Origin: Rhytidiadelphus loreus
Lineage: Eukaryota > Streptophyta > Bryopsida > Hypnales > Hylocomiaceae
Length of the DNA: 64,000 bases
Direction: 5' to 3'
NCBI GenBank assembly: GCA_947034895.1
Contig: OX344765.1
Coordinates: forward strand, 25,921,001 to 25,985,000
Positions 1-11,253 of this stretch are shown here, piece by piece. How positions within the stretch are numbered: the stretch's first letter is position 1; every line of letters begins with the position of its first letter. Below the pieces are notes generated by a model that saw only the letters and a list, made by a program, of their open reading frames with translations, ran no database searches and was not told where the DNA came from. A program made the translations under genes and the position numbers.

Positions 1-330
1 AATTTCAGATCTCTAGAATCAATGAAGAATATTATGTATACTGGTCAACTAAAATATACTTCACACATAAAAAAGTCCACATGTGAGCCACCTAAAATCG
101 TTAAAACAATCATCTCACCCTATTGGACATTTGTGGTATCACTATGTAGGAGTTAAACCCTCAAGGTTCAAGCAACTTTAATGGGTCACTACATAATTGT
201 CACATTGTGGATCTTAAAGGATTGAGACACTACAAGTGCATTGGCATTATTTATTTTGTGTTATTTATTTCTACTCGTAGTATTCTCATTGAGCATTTTT
301 TCAAAAGTAATTGTATATTTTTTGATACCT
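1..330. other. AT-rich intergenic DNA
   Basis: No reading frame, RNA gene or repeat that I can support. Confidence 0.5.
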
Positions 331-1470
331 AGATTGTTAGCTTACGAAAGCAACTTGGGGAAACTAAAGCGAGTAGAGAAGCCCTTCAACAACAATGCCT
401 AGAGGCTATGGACAAGGCAACTCGGTGCTCTATCACACATCAACAATCTCTCCGTCACTTGCAACAAGCTTCTAAGATGAATATAGATAATCACAACATC
501 TCAAAAAGTTTGTACTCTATACTCGACTCTACTTTAAAACATTCATTAATATGCCTTTTAAATGATTGCATATTTGCATACAAATGAAGTTATACTTCAA
601 AGTATAAAATTTACCTTACTGTGGTAAAGACTCTTGAAATACCAAGGTTTATTAACTATAGCCCAAGGCAAATTTTGTAGATTTTTCAAGCAAAAAAAGT
701 GACTCTGGAGAATTAGATTGGAGAAGCTACAACGACCCTCTTGAAAGAGAAAACCGTGCATTACAAGCAAGGTAAAGTTTAAACATTCTTACTAATAAGA
801 GATTTGGTGTATCACCGAGGACCTTCTATGTACACATGTTCCATAGAGTAGAAAAAGAAATGGGTTCCTCTCTAAAATGTAGAAGACATGAATATAGCTA
901 GAGGTTCAATCAAATCAACTCATTTTTATGAATTTTTGTAATTTTTTATTTAGACCCTTAGAATACACTTGCAATGTATAGCAATCTTTCCATCTCTATC
1001 TCAAAACTTTTTTCAAGAGTTTTTCGTTTTACAAGAATCTTCAAACTAAAAATACTAGGCTTGGATGAAGACCCCCCTAGAATGTTAGGTTTCTTCTTTT
1101 GGATCTTCTATAATACAAACAAACTAAAGAACAATTATGTGCAACATGTTGATTGTGAACTCTACACTTTGAATTAGAATATTTGAGGATTGAAATATAT
1201 TTGTGCTTCTAAATATATAATGACACTATTAAAGAAGCGTCTTGATATAGTTGCACTATCATATTAAAGAAAATGCCCTGATATATTTGCAGGGAGAAAT
1301 TTAGAAGCATAGTCTTCTCAAAGCAATAGAGTTGAATGAATTTCATGTCCATTGGTGTTGTATGAGCAAAGATCATGAACAAAATGGAAGGGCTTGCATG
1401 GCAGGCTTAAGGGATTGTCTAAAGAGTTGGAAGAAGATCAAGCACAGGTCCAAAAGCCAATACAGGTCAA
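331..1470 (+). pseudogene. Eroded coiled-coil gene remnant
   Basis: At 331-525 one plus frame reads as a Gln/Leu/Lys-rich, heptad-like stretch (it begins IVSLRKQLGETKASREALQQ). Two further blocks, about 700-770 and 1290-1470, look like exons: the first ends CAAG|GTAAAG, the second follows TTGCAG and ends ATACAG|GTCAAT, and both encode charged helical residues such as LKGLSKELEEDQAQVQ. Each of the two later blocks has in-frame stops or needs a frame change (LEN-stop-IGEA near 715). I infer a decayed multi-exon coiled-coil gene, possibly entering from outside the left edge. The family is not recognised. A real gene with different splice sites is possible but less likely. Confidence 0.35.
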
Positions 1471-3349
1471 TACCTTTCTCTTTCTATTAACTTTGAAGAT
1501 TTAGTTTTTAGTTAATCAATTGATGGTTATTCAAATTTGCTAACCAACAACTCCAAAGTATGTCGTAGCATTTTTTAGGAATTGTGCCGGCATCCCTTTT
1601 CTATTAGAGATCATGGCAACAACAAAATGTCCAAATAGTTGACATTTACTTTGACTCCATCACTCTTGTCTTCTTCATGTAATTTTTTATTCTTCTGCTT
1701 ACCTAAATGTGCTCAAGATTGCATTCAAGAGTGTTATATTTGTTTGTATTACTTGAAGCAATGACTAACCATGAAAATATTACAAACTACCTTTCCCAAT
1801 AATCTAAGGTGTTAATAGTTTACATTGTATGATTGTTAGATTTGAAGTCACTTAATATTAAACTCTTAACCATAGTAACAATTGAATATGGTAACATCCA
1901 AATAATGCATGCTTGAATGCATTGTAATCCCTTCCCATTTATAAAATAAATGGAGTAGTCTAATTGAGTAGGAACTATACTCGGTGCAAAATTTGTCGAT
2001 TGAGTTCTCCTAGCTTGCATAGTGAAGCACAATTTCAGCTGAATGAGACTTGGATGCACAGGTGCAATCATTTTCCGGAGACGATGTGCACCACAACCGA
2101 GCATCAGCGAATGTTCGGGAAGAGATGCATGGCAAAGGATCTCTCTTCAGCGACGGTATTATAATCCATCACCCTATGGCACGGACTATGAATAGCCTTC
2201 CGGATCCATGATTTTAGTTGATAAAAGAAAACTACTACTGGAGTACTAAACTCCTGGAATCTCCCTGTGGTGGAATCAAGCCAAACCAAAAATTTATGCA
2301 TAGCATAAATTTTTTGCTGGGCACTTCCCAAAAGCTTAGTGCTTCATCTCAACGAAGCTTACAAGAGCGACAGCAACCAGTGAGGGATCTGTTGTTGCCT
2401 CAAGCAAATCCATAAACCGTAAACCATAAATCTGCCGCAGCTCTCCATGCCATTTCATTCTAGCTCTGGAGCACCAGATTTAATTTCTCCACTTGAGCCT
2501 AAGTATTCCTATACGATAGTTATCCCAGTATGAGATAATTCTATGATTCTTGAAAATATACACTTATGAGAGAGATAAGTGCTTCGTGAAAATATACACT
2601 TATGAGAAAGGATCACCTGGAGTGCTTAATCAACTCTGTAACCTATGACTTGCAGAGAATCCAAGGAAAGGCCTGAAGTGGTGGCAGTTTGGCTAAGGAC
2701 TCAGATGCTACATCTTCAATGGAAAGAGAATTGGACCTACCCGGGTGAGTTGGAGATTCGCCTTGACGAGCGGTTGTGGAGAAGAATTGTGAGCAAAAAC
2801 TCCCAGGTCGTTGTTGCTTCCTTAGAATTGAACCCCAAAGATCTGTTACTTTGGTTACGTAAGAGGAAACTGAACAAGGAAATGCTTCGGCGGTATTTTC
2901 AAGGTTCCATTGACGAAGGTCTCTCATTTGAACACTTTTGTACATTTTCTGCGTTGAATGAGTAATGATTGAGTTGACATCGTTTCTCATTCCGAAGATG
3001 TAAAGCCCGGTCTTCAGCTACATATATCCTACACGCTTGTAAGACTCAATGGAGACCTAGCACCTGAGTTAGAGTCACAAATTTTACAGAAATCTGTCTT
3101 CCATTTTTGGTGGAATATACAAATAGAGGAGAAGCAATCAGTTCGTGTGTCAGTGTGTCAGCTTCCAAGAATGGTGGGAATGACGTTCGGATTTACAGTC
3201 CTGTCTATTTTATGTATGTAGCACTATCACAATATCGCAGGACAAATCATCGCAGCTACCTTACCTTGATTTTCTTCCTGAATCAGTGTTGGTAGCTAAA
3301 CTGAGTTCCATACGAATCAGGATCATACTCAGGAAATTTTTCTGAATGC
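1471..3349. other. Intergenic DNA and laccase 3' flank
   Basis: 1471-1950 is AT-rich and empty. 1950-3350 is clearly richer in GC than the surroundings and has open frames of 60-115 codons on both strands, none of which I recognise and which overlap each other, so I do not call a gene. At 2549-2610 a 22-bp phrase (AAAATATACACTTATGAGA) occurs twice. The part next to 3350 should hold the laccase 3' UTR. Confidence 0.4.
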
Positions 3350-6300
3350 CTAATGAGGAGTCGAGTTGTGTTTTACGCACAGAGGATAATCAGCAGGAGG
3401 AGAACTCAACGTCTCATTATCCCCTGCGCCATTTCTTACTACAAACGCCATTCCCATCCCCCATGAAAGATGCATTTCCAGATGGCAATGTAAGAGCCAG
3501 ACGCCTGCAAAAACCAATCACCATGTATCGATCGGTTATAATTGGTCATTCAGTAACGACTTGAACTAAGTGGGAGTTCCGAATGTAAGTGAACTCCTTG
3601 TATTGTGATATTGCTCTGCAAGAATAGCACACTGAATGCAAACTGTTCAATCCGTGATTAGAGATTAAAGATATTTGCACCTCAAGTGCGCTGAAAAGAT
3701 CTCCTACTATAACACCAGGGAATCAACATGCCCATCCGAAAAATATCAAACCCATAAATGATGAGTATTCACCTGGATTGTTCGCTGTCCACCGAATTGC
3801 AATCCAACCGCCAGCTGGAACTCCAACAGTGTTACGCTGAGGAGGATCGACGAGATTGAAAGTCAAGGGGTCCAAAATTGGGTTGAAATTTCCATAGCCT
3901 TCCCCTACGACATAAAAATTGTGACCATGAAGGTGGAACGGATGGAAGTCATACTGCAAAATAGCAGTGTCTTGAAGCACTAGTTCTACATTTGTACCGA
4001 AGTTGAGGACTACGACTTTCGTAGAGTGCCTGGGAGCCGTATATGTAGGCACAAAGCCCGTGAAGTTGTATTCTTCGGGTGGCCTACTTGGAAATCCAAG
4101 GAAAAGATTTCTGATGGGCTCGTTCAAAAAAAATGCCTCCAACAACGATGTATTCCACGGGTTGTCAAACGAAATGTTGTTCACCGCAGCTGAAAATCGA
4201 GAGTGGTTGACTCCTTGGCAAAGGGTCAAAGGTGGGCAGCTGTTGTTAGGCTCAAGAGCGTAACCTACGGCGAACTGCAATGTTCGGTCGATTGAAAGTG
4301 GCACTGCTGCCGCTTGCCGTACGCTTTCAGTACTTCGCATGTTGTCAATAAAATTCTGCCTGGTTTCCGTCTCATTGTGAACTGGGAGATCTGGAAGTAT
4401 GGGGTCAACTGAGGACTGAGCAACAGGGTACTGTAGAATCGCAGTGGTTGTAGTGAGCGGAAAGCCTAGATTCTCCTCGGGCACGACTGAGAAGACTGTC
4501 GCTGCCATATAATATCTTCCGTTACTCAAATTCGTCGTCAGCAGAACATCAGCTGTTTGACCCGGTGTAAGATAAATGGTGTCGGTTGTAAAAGGTTCCA
4601 CGTAAGAGGCGTCCATTGCCACAACTGTCAATGGGTGATATGCAATGGCAAAGTAATAGTTGAGCTCCAGAGCTGCATTCACGACATTGAGTTGGTAGGT
4701 ATTTCCGGGCACTACGTTCAGCGTGAAGACACCATCTGCAGATATGATCACAACAATTTTAGAACGATGTCTATTCCAATTAGAACTTTAGAGAAAATTT
4801 ACAAGTGGAGTTCTCCGATAAATTATACATGCACTTGAAGTTGAGACATTAATGGATGCAAAGTTATTTTTAAATAAGAGAGAAAATATTTCCTAATTTT
4901 TCTTTTTTGAAAATGAAAATTCGGCGTTCACGAGATTCTTGACACAGCTGTCGAGGTTGTACTGAAAATGCTGTAAATCGAGTCAGTTTGCGGTGCAGAT
5001 GCTGTATGCAAAATGAAAGAAGTACGTACGTGGCGTTGATCCGTTGTAAAGAGGTCCTGGGTAGCCGTTGATGGTCGAAGCATCAGACACCTGAGGTGCA
5101 GCCCCTGTATTCAAAGCGGTTGTCTCTACTGTCTGAGGGTTTGCATTCCACCATTCCCCTGCAAGCATTGACAAGAAAATTTATCAACGCTGCGAGCAAT
5201 CGGATCACCTCAGGTAGAACCGATTTTCGATTAATACAGTTTGTCAGCATTAATAGTCGAGAATGTGTGAAAGACCTAAGTATATGCAGTCTGAGTTTCA
5301 TCTTTTGTACAACTAGGCATTGAAAATTGGGAAACACATCTGTGAAGTGCCTGAAGATTATTAGTTAAAGTATGCTGTTTGAGAAGTAACCCCTTTAATA
5401 GTATGACAACGCTGTAGTAGTTCACATCAAGGGGATTAGCCCTGAAATAGTCTCTTAGAGGCCTCAAATTTTACTACTTTCAGAATGCCGATTTACTTAT
5501 CGCTTGTCCTCACATCTCTATTTCTTTTCATGCAAAACATTATATTAAAGAGTTGTAACAGTCCCTAAAAATCAATATTCAGCCCTCAAAAGAGACGAGT
5601 ACATATGGTAATAAATCTGAAGGATTGATGTTCTTTCTTGATAATCTCAAAACTGTCAGACTAATAGTTTTTGAAGAACTATATCCAGGGAGTTCCAACA
5701 TCCAGTGTGGTAACAAAGGAAATAGTGAAAAAAAATTCTCGATAATAAACAATCATGCAGGCAAAGGGAAGGGGATATGTACCAAGTATAATGGGAACAG
5801 CGTAATTAGGCTGAGGATCGTATGGATATCGTACACCTGGCCTAGGAAATATCACAATGGCCCCATGTAATGTTGCGCGCAACCAGGTGATATGAGCGTG
5901 CCAAAGAAGAGTGCCTACTTGGCCCTGCACTGTGAAATTGTGTGTGAACGACTCTCCAGGCCTAACAGGGCATTGTGTTATATACGCAGTTCCATCTGAC
6001 CAGCAGGAAAGGATTTGTCGAACGCCATGCCTGCACAAATTTGTCAGACATGACTTCCCAATAAAACAAGCGGAAGACGCACGTATTCTCTAAGTTGGAC
6101 ACCTCAAAGTTCTTGGACATACTCGACCTGATATCATAGCGTGAGAGACAAGTTCGATTTTGGATATCTTTATCAACACAATTTCTACTTGATGCCGAAG
6201 GCAGACCGTGACGACAAGTGCTATTAAACTCAATCCTATACTCGATCTCAGTGACTGCTAAATCTGAACCGATGTTCTAGGTATGAAGTGCACTGTTGAT

Positions 6301-7102
6301 GCCTGGAAAATCCTCATCGTTGGTTCCCGCCGTTTTTTTGCCAAAATATTGCTAGATTTCAACAAATATTTGGTCTAGCTACAACCTAGAGAAAATTTGA
6401 GGAAATTGCAATTATTTTGCTAGATTTTATAGAAAGTCGTCCAGTCCTCTTACTGCTAACAGAGTAAGTGTTCTTCCTTTAGGCTGCTGCGAAACTATGT
6501 GCCGAGCGCATAATGTGTAGCATTGAAAGCAATGCGATGCACCTGTCTCACTGGAAATTTTGGCAAATCAGCGCAAGCAAATTTGCTCTTACCAATGGAT
6601 AGCGACATCTTCATTAATAAAATTTGTGACATTGATTATCAAGCGGTCTCCTTCGTGCGCGTATATAGTAGGACCTGGATACTCCCCGTTCACAGCTATC
6701 AAACGCTTGGTAGTGTTTAGACGATGAACATTCTTATAGCCAACCTGCAGCAATTTTCAATTTTATGAAATCGCAATAATCCCGAGCCCTGTGATTGTTC
6801 GAAACGAATAAAGTCTTGCTAGAAAATGAATTTGAAACGAGATGCAACGTTCAAGTGTTTTTTGAGAGATATTCGTGGTTGTAAAAATGTGAACCATTGG
6901 AAAGCTCGATGGCGTCCACAAAATTATTGCCAATAATTAGCTCCTCAAGTAATAAGTGCCATACCTTGAAGTGAAATTTTTTGGTCGTCTCGTTAGAAGC
7001 CAAAGATGAAGCTGCATAAGAATGATGATGGCGCTGTCCATAGGAGACCTTCGATGTAAAAAGCAGAAGCGACAGGAACAGCGAAATGATATGGAATACC
7101 AT
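3350..7102 (-). CDS. Laccase (multicopper oxidase), six exons, complete
   Basis: Secreted p-diphenol:O2 oxidoreductase of the plant laccase family, which oxidises phenolics/monolignols in the cell wall. Exons (minus order): 7102-6965, 6744-6593, 6030-5783, 5158-5030, 4735-3773, 3504-3350. All junctions are GT-AG, phases agree, and the total is 1785 nt, 594 aa plus stop TAG. The start at 7102 is preferred over an in-frame ATG at 7138 because it puts the hydrophobic signal peptide ([15 protein letters not shown]) at the N terminus. Copper motifs are intact: L1 HWHGVRQ (His96, His98), L2 WHAHI (His141, His143), L3 HPFHLHGH (487-494), L4 [12 protein letters not shown] (549-560). The type-1 axial position is Met560. 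Several N-x-S/T sites fit a glycosylated secreted protein. Length matches the usual 560-600 aa. No disabling change seen; which laccase subfamily it belongs to, and its substrate, cannot be told here. Confidence 0.96.
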
Positions 7103-7179
7103 ATTGTCGCGAATTCTGACCTCTGTGAGGTGCTGCATTCAATGACACGGCGCAGTTGGAGTGGCCCCGAACGAAATTC

Positions 7180-7189
7180 TTATTTATCC
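7180..7189 (-). promoter_or_regulatory. TATA-like box upstream of the laccase
   Basis: On the minus strand this reads GATAAATAAG, about 80 nt before the laccase ATG. Position and composition suit a TATA element; there is no transcript evidence. Confidence 0.3.
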
Positions 7190-8045
7190 GAGAACGTTCA
7201 AAGTTCCTTTTGTCCAATTCTCATGCTCGAAACTACTTGCAGACTCTCGATTAACCTCTAGCAGTGCCCTACTTCACTACGAAATTAAAGTTAACTGGAT
7301 GCTGACTAAGCGCGGGACACATTGAGAGGCCAGCGCAATCACCTATGACTTGTACTTTCAAGGGAAATAGCTAATCGGCGCACGGGAGGCGTTTTCCCGG
7401 GCGTTTAACAATTTAATTGAACTCGACCATACTTCTTGTCAACTGGTATGTCCGAAATCTTGAAAGTGCACGGACGTGCAGTCTGCTAAGCTCTCTTCTA
7501 TCAAATTCCTCTAGAGTGCACTACGATTTACAATACTACTTTACTAACAACGGAGATTCACTGATTGCAATATATCTCAAGCGCAAGGGCCTTGCAAACG
7601 AAATTTCAATTTCATTGATGAGAAACAAACCTTAGATCGAAGTGTTTATTGTTCGCAATTGATCCAAGAACACTCGAAAGTTCCTTCGGTCCAAATCTCC
7701 TGTTCGTGCGACTTGAAGACTCTCGATAAACTTCTAACAGCGTCCTGCTTCACTACAAAATTAGAGTCAGGTGGATGCTGCCTAAGTGCGAGATACATTG
7801 CCAGGCTAGCGGCGATTAAACAATGAAAGCTACTTTCAAGAGACACAACTATTCCGCGTAAGGGAGGCTTAATTATTTGAACACGTACGCGCGCTTCTGC
7901 ATCTTCAATTCTCACCTGGAATGTACGAATCGAAATCTTGATAGCGCTCGCCAAGCTCTCGTACACTAATTCCCCCTTCACTGCACTACGATCAAGACTC
8001 AAACACTAACAGCGCAGATTCAGCGAGTACATGACAATGCATTCC
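7180..8045. repeat. Direct duplication in the laccase upstream region
   Basis: About 7180-7590 and 7655-8045 are diverged direct copies, roughly 475 bp apart. Shared landmarks in order include AAAGTTCCTT (7200/7678), GACTCTCGAT (7244/7720), CTTCACTAC (7273/7750), TGGATGCTG (7297/7771), CGAAATCTTGA (7453/7928) and GCACTACGAT (7518/7983). It lies directly upstream of the laccase start, so the promoter region is present twice, the distal copy without its own gene body. Confidence 0.8.
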
Positions 8046-9458
8046 CGACTTGTAAATGGAACGTCAGGAGAGCGCGTATGACCGTATGTACGGTCTGTTG
8101 GATACCGTATATGTGTCCATATACTTTTATTCTTGGGATACGATGTATGCAATGAAATATGCCGAGAAATATACCTTTAGCTTGAAAATTTGACAACTAA
8201 CATCGTTCATTTGGAGGTCGTTTTCATATGTGAATCTTATCATGATCACATACGACACCATACATGTAGAATACATGATTGTTTTGCAACTTCTTACAAA
8301 TGTAGCAAGTGCAATAATAATCTAAATTAGAAGTATCATCTGTCATTGGATTCAGATCAACATGAATACAATTTTTTTGCAATTGTAACTGTTGTATACT
8401 TCAATGCATGCACCTTATATTTCAAATACAAAAAAATTCATGTTGCAACCCATATTGAACTTTCCAAACCTAAAAGGGTTCAAGTTGGTGACACTTGGAA
8501 TGCCAATTCTATCATAACCATGTGGCCACTTTAATTGCCACATGGTACAATGCAATGTGGTTATAACAAGGGACAATGGCTTTGAATCATAATTCTATAT
8601 TTTCACACCCTAAGAAAGTTGTAGAAAATTTGAATTTGAATGATGGTCTTGGATTAGTTTGGAAGAATTCAAAGGATTATGTTTGGAAATTGTCTTGAGT
8701 CTCATGGCCTTTGTCTAATTACTAAATACATTTTTCTTCAATACACTTCTTTTTATCTATTTGATTTATAAAATTCTAGTATTCTTTTAATTTATTTTAT
8801 ATCTTTTGTAAGATCCTCCTAATTTTTTGACACAATTGGATTTTTTTCCAATGCAAAATTATTCTCATTTGTTGTTGTGATTCAAGAAGAAAATTCAAAT
8901 TAATTGGATATTTTTTGTTAAAATTACCAATTTATTCTCATTTTTGGCTAAAAAATTGCAAAGTTGAAATTTGAATGTAATTTAAAAGGCTAAATTGAGC
9001 TGATCTTTAAAGAATTAGATTGTGTAGGAAGGACAATCATTTGATTGTATGGTGATTTGATTCATACAATCACATCAACAAAAACTAACTATAAACTTTA
9101 ATGATTTCTAAAAGACACCTATGATTCATTGCTAAATAATGTTATGGAGTCTTTGATTAACAACAGAGGATTTTTAGTTTTCCCAAAGTGCCAATTTTAC
9201 TAGAAGCAAACATATGAAAAATTCCAAAAAAGATTTGGGCATTTATTTATTCATTTTTTCAATCCAAGAAGCAACAAATAGACTCCACTTAATGATAGTG
9301 GATGGAAGAGCTTCCTTCATGGACTCTCTTTGTAGCTCATAGAAGGATCACAACTTGACTACCCATACTTGCTTAGTATCATATTGTAGGTCCTAAAAAA
9401 TTAACTTTATTTTGCAAAGCAAATTTGAGAGTGAGTTGCATATTTGGGTTTAATCATC
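8046..9458. other. AT-rich intergenic DNA
   Basis: No supportable gene. Only short chance frames and poly-A/T stretches are seen. Confidence 0.5.
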
Positions 9459-10491
9459 TAAAGTAAACTAGCCTATTGTGGTCAAAATAAGGAGTTTGAC
9501 ATCTTGTGGTTATTGAAATTTTCAATTTGTTTGCCACAGTAGTACAAGTGTAAGAAACAGTGAGAGCAATTGAAATTATGTTTTTTTTGACAGAGTATGA
9601 ATTTGTTATGAATTTGTTATGAATTTTTGAAGTATTCAATGCATTTTTGCCCATAAGAGTCTATAGACTACTTTAAAACCAACAAAATCTAAATCCATCA
9701 TACTCATTTGACTCACCTAAAGCAATCAAAATCTTTTGTAGCATGGAAGGCCTAAAAAGTCAATTCTCACAATGAATTCTCACTGAAAAAATTGAAAGTT
9801 CCCAATGAGGTCACTAACTAAAGTAAACCAGCCTATGACAGGCAGAATGGCTGGTTTGCCATGTTCACATTTTTGAAAAAAATTAAAAAAAAATCGCTAT
9901 GAAGATAAACATGAGGAATGCAAAGAGCAAGTGAAATTTTATTTTTTGGACAAAAAATGAATTTTTTATGAATTTTTGAAGTCTGCTGTGCAATTGGCTT
10001 TAAAGAGTCTGTAGACCACCCCAAATCAGCAGAAAAGTGTTTCCATGATGGTCATCTAACCACCTAATGCAGTCAAACCATTTTCTAACATGGCTCCAAG
10101 ATTTCCTAATATGGACATGACATGAAAGAATTACAAAATAACTTTTTACTACCAATTTACACTGAAAATGGGTAAGTGTCCTAAGACAGTTACCAATAAC
10201 TTCATGACCATTTCCCAAGGCTTTGATTATGGCCACAAATTAATCAAATGCAGTTCTAACCCCATTTATTGGAAAAAGTTTGTCATGGGTTGATTTAAGA
10301 CTGTAATGGGTAGTTCTCTAGGAGCCTGTCATAGGAGATTTGCCTGTCATAGGCTGGTTTACCTTACTTCATTACTGTCATGTAAGACATGCATTGAAGG
10401 CAAAATCTGAAATAATTGAAAAAAACATAATGGGGTCATTTGGTAGGTGACCATTGTGAGTCATTTGACCACAATGGGCTGATTTACCTTA
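9459..10491. mobile_element. Outer inverted-repeat element
   Basis: The left end TAAAGTAAACTAGCCTATTG (9459 onward, continuing to 9486) is matched in inverse by the right end (10464-10491), about 24 of 28 positions. There is no coding capacity. If the terminal TA is the target duplication, it fits a TA-targeting (Tc1/mariner-like) MITE; this assignment is inference. A second element of the same family lies inside. Confidence 0.65.
9819..10366. mobile_element. Inner, nested copy of the same inverted-repeat family
   Basis: The left end TAAAGTAAACCAGCCTATGA (9819 onward) is inverted at 10341-10366 (TGCCTGTCATAGGCTGG then TTTACCTTA). The left halves of the outer and inner elements (9459-9750 and 9819-10095) are alignable, including the phrase TGAATTTTTGAAGT. 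The inner copy therefore looks like a relative inserted in, or duplicated within, the outer one. Confidence 0.65.
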
Positions 10492-11253
10492 AATCTTTCT
10501 CTAAAAACCACATCAGGATAGTATTTGCTAAACTTACATAACATTATTTGAACAACGCAGGTGGCTTTCTTAACTAATATTTTGTAGTTTTCAATTAAGT
10601 GCTAAACATTCATTAACTACAAATCAAGAATAAGGAAGGAACCGGAATCGTCAAGTTAAATCATCTGAGAAAAACATCTGAGGGAAGACTGAGATGAAAT
10701 CAACACCAAGACAATCTCTCACATTCAAACTGTGCATCCCACTGATCAAGCAAAATACAGAAGGAACTTGTCCGCCATCATCCATAGAGAGATAGAAATT
10801 TCACAGTATGGGAGAGATTGTCAAATCTCTGTCAACATTCTGCTTTGAAAAGATCAGCAGAAGAGCTGAGGTCTGTACAAAATTGATTGCAAGTGAACAC
10901 TTACGCGCTCCACTCGAGCATAAAATCATAAATTCTCTCATCCTAGAACACCAGGATTTCTCTGTTGTGGCCTAAAATCAAGTGGAACCGGTCGTCTTTT
11001 GTGACCTAAACCTATTTGTGAACACGTTGATCGAAGAGGAACTTCAAGGTGGGCCGGGTCTTCATCATCCCGCCACTGGATACTACATGTAGTAAGGTAA
11101 CTCAAATTTTTTCGTTGGCAACTGATTGTCAGCTATGCAATATTCACACAAACAGTAAATACGACAACGACAACGCCAGCATACGGAATTCTGCATGAAA
11201 CTCTGCTGTACAAGTGGGTTATAAAATGACTCCAAAAGACTGGGACTCAGCGA
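10492..11253. other. 3' flank of the bHLH gene
   Basis: No second gene seen. The portion next to 11253 should contain the bHLH 3' UTR. Confidence 0.5.

Noticed and set aside
2643..2990. Overlapping 106- and 115-codon frames on both strands
   Set aside because: Neither resembles a family; both strands open in GC-richer DNA, so coding cannot be supported.
4003..4263. Plus-strand frame inside the laccase
   Set aside because: Antisense shadow of laccase exon 5.
6593..6744. Apparent frameshift in laccase exon 2
   Set aside because: Re-reading the strand across the row boundary gives a continuous frame ([11 protein letters not shown]); the exon is intact.
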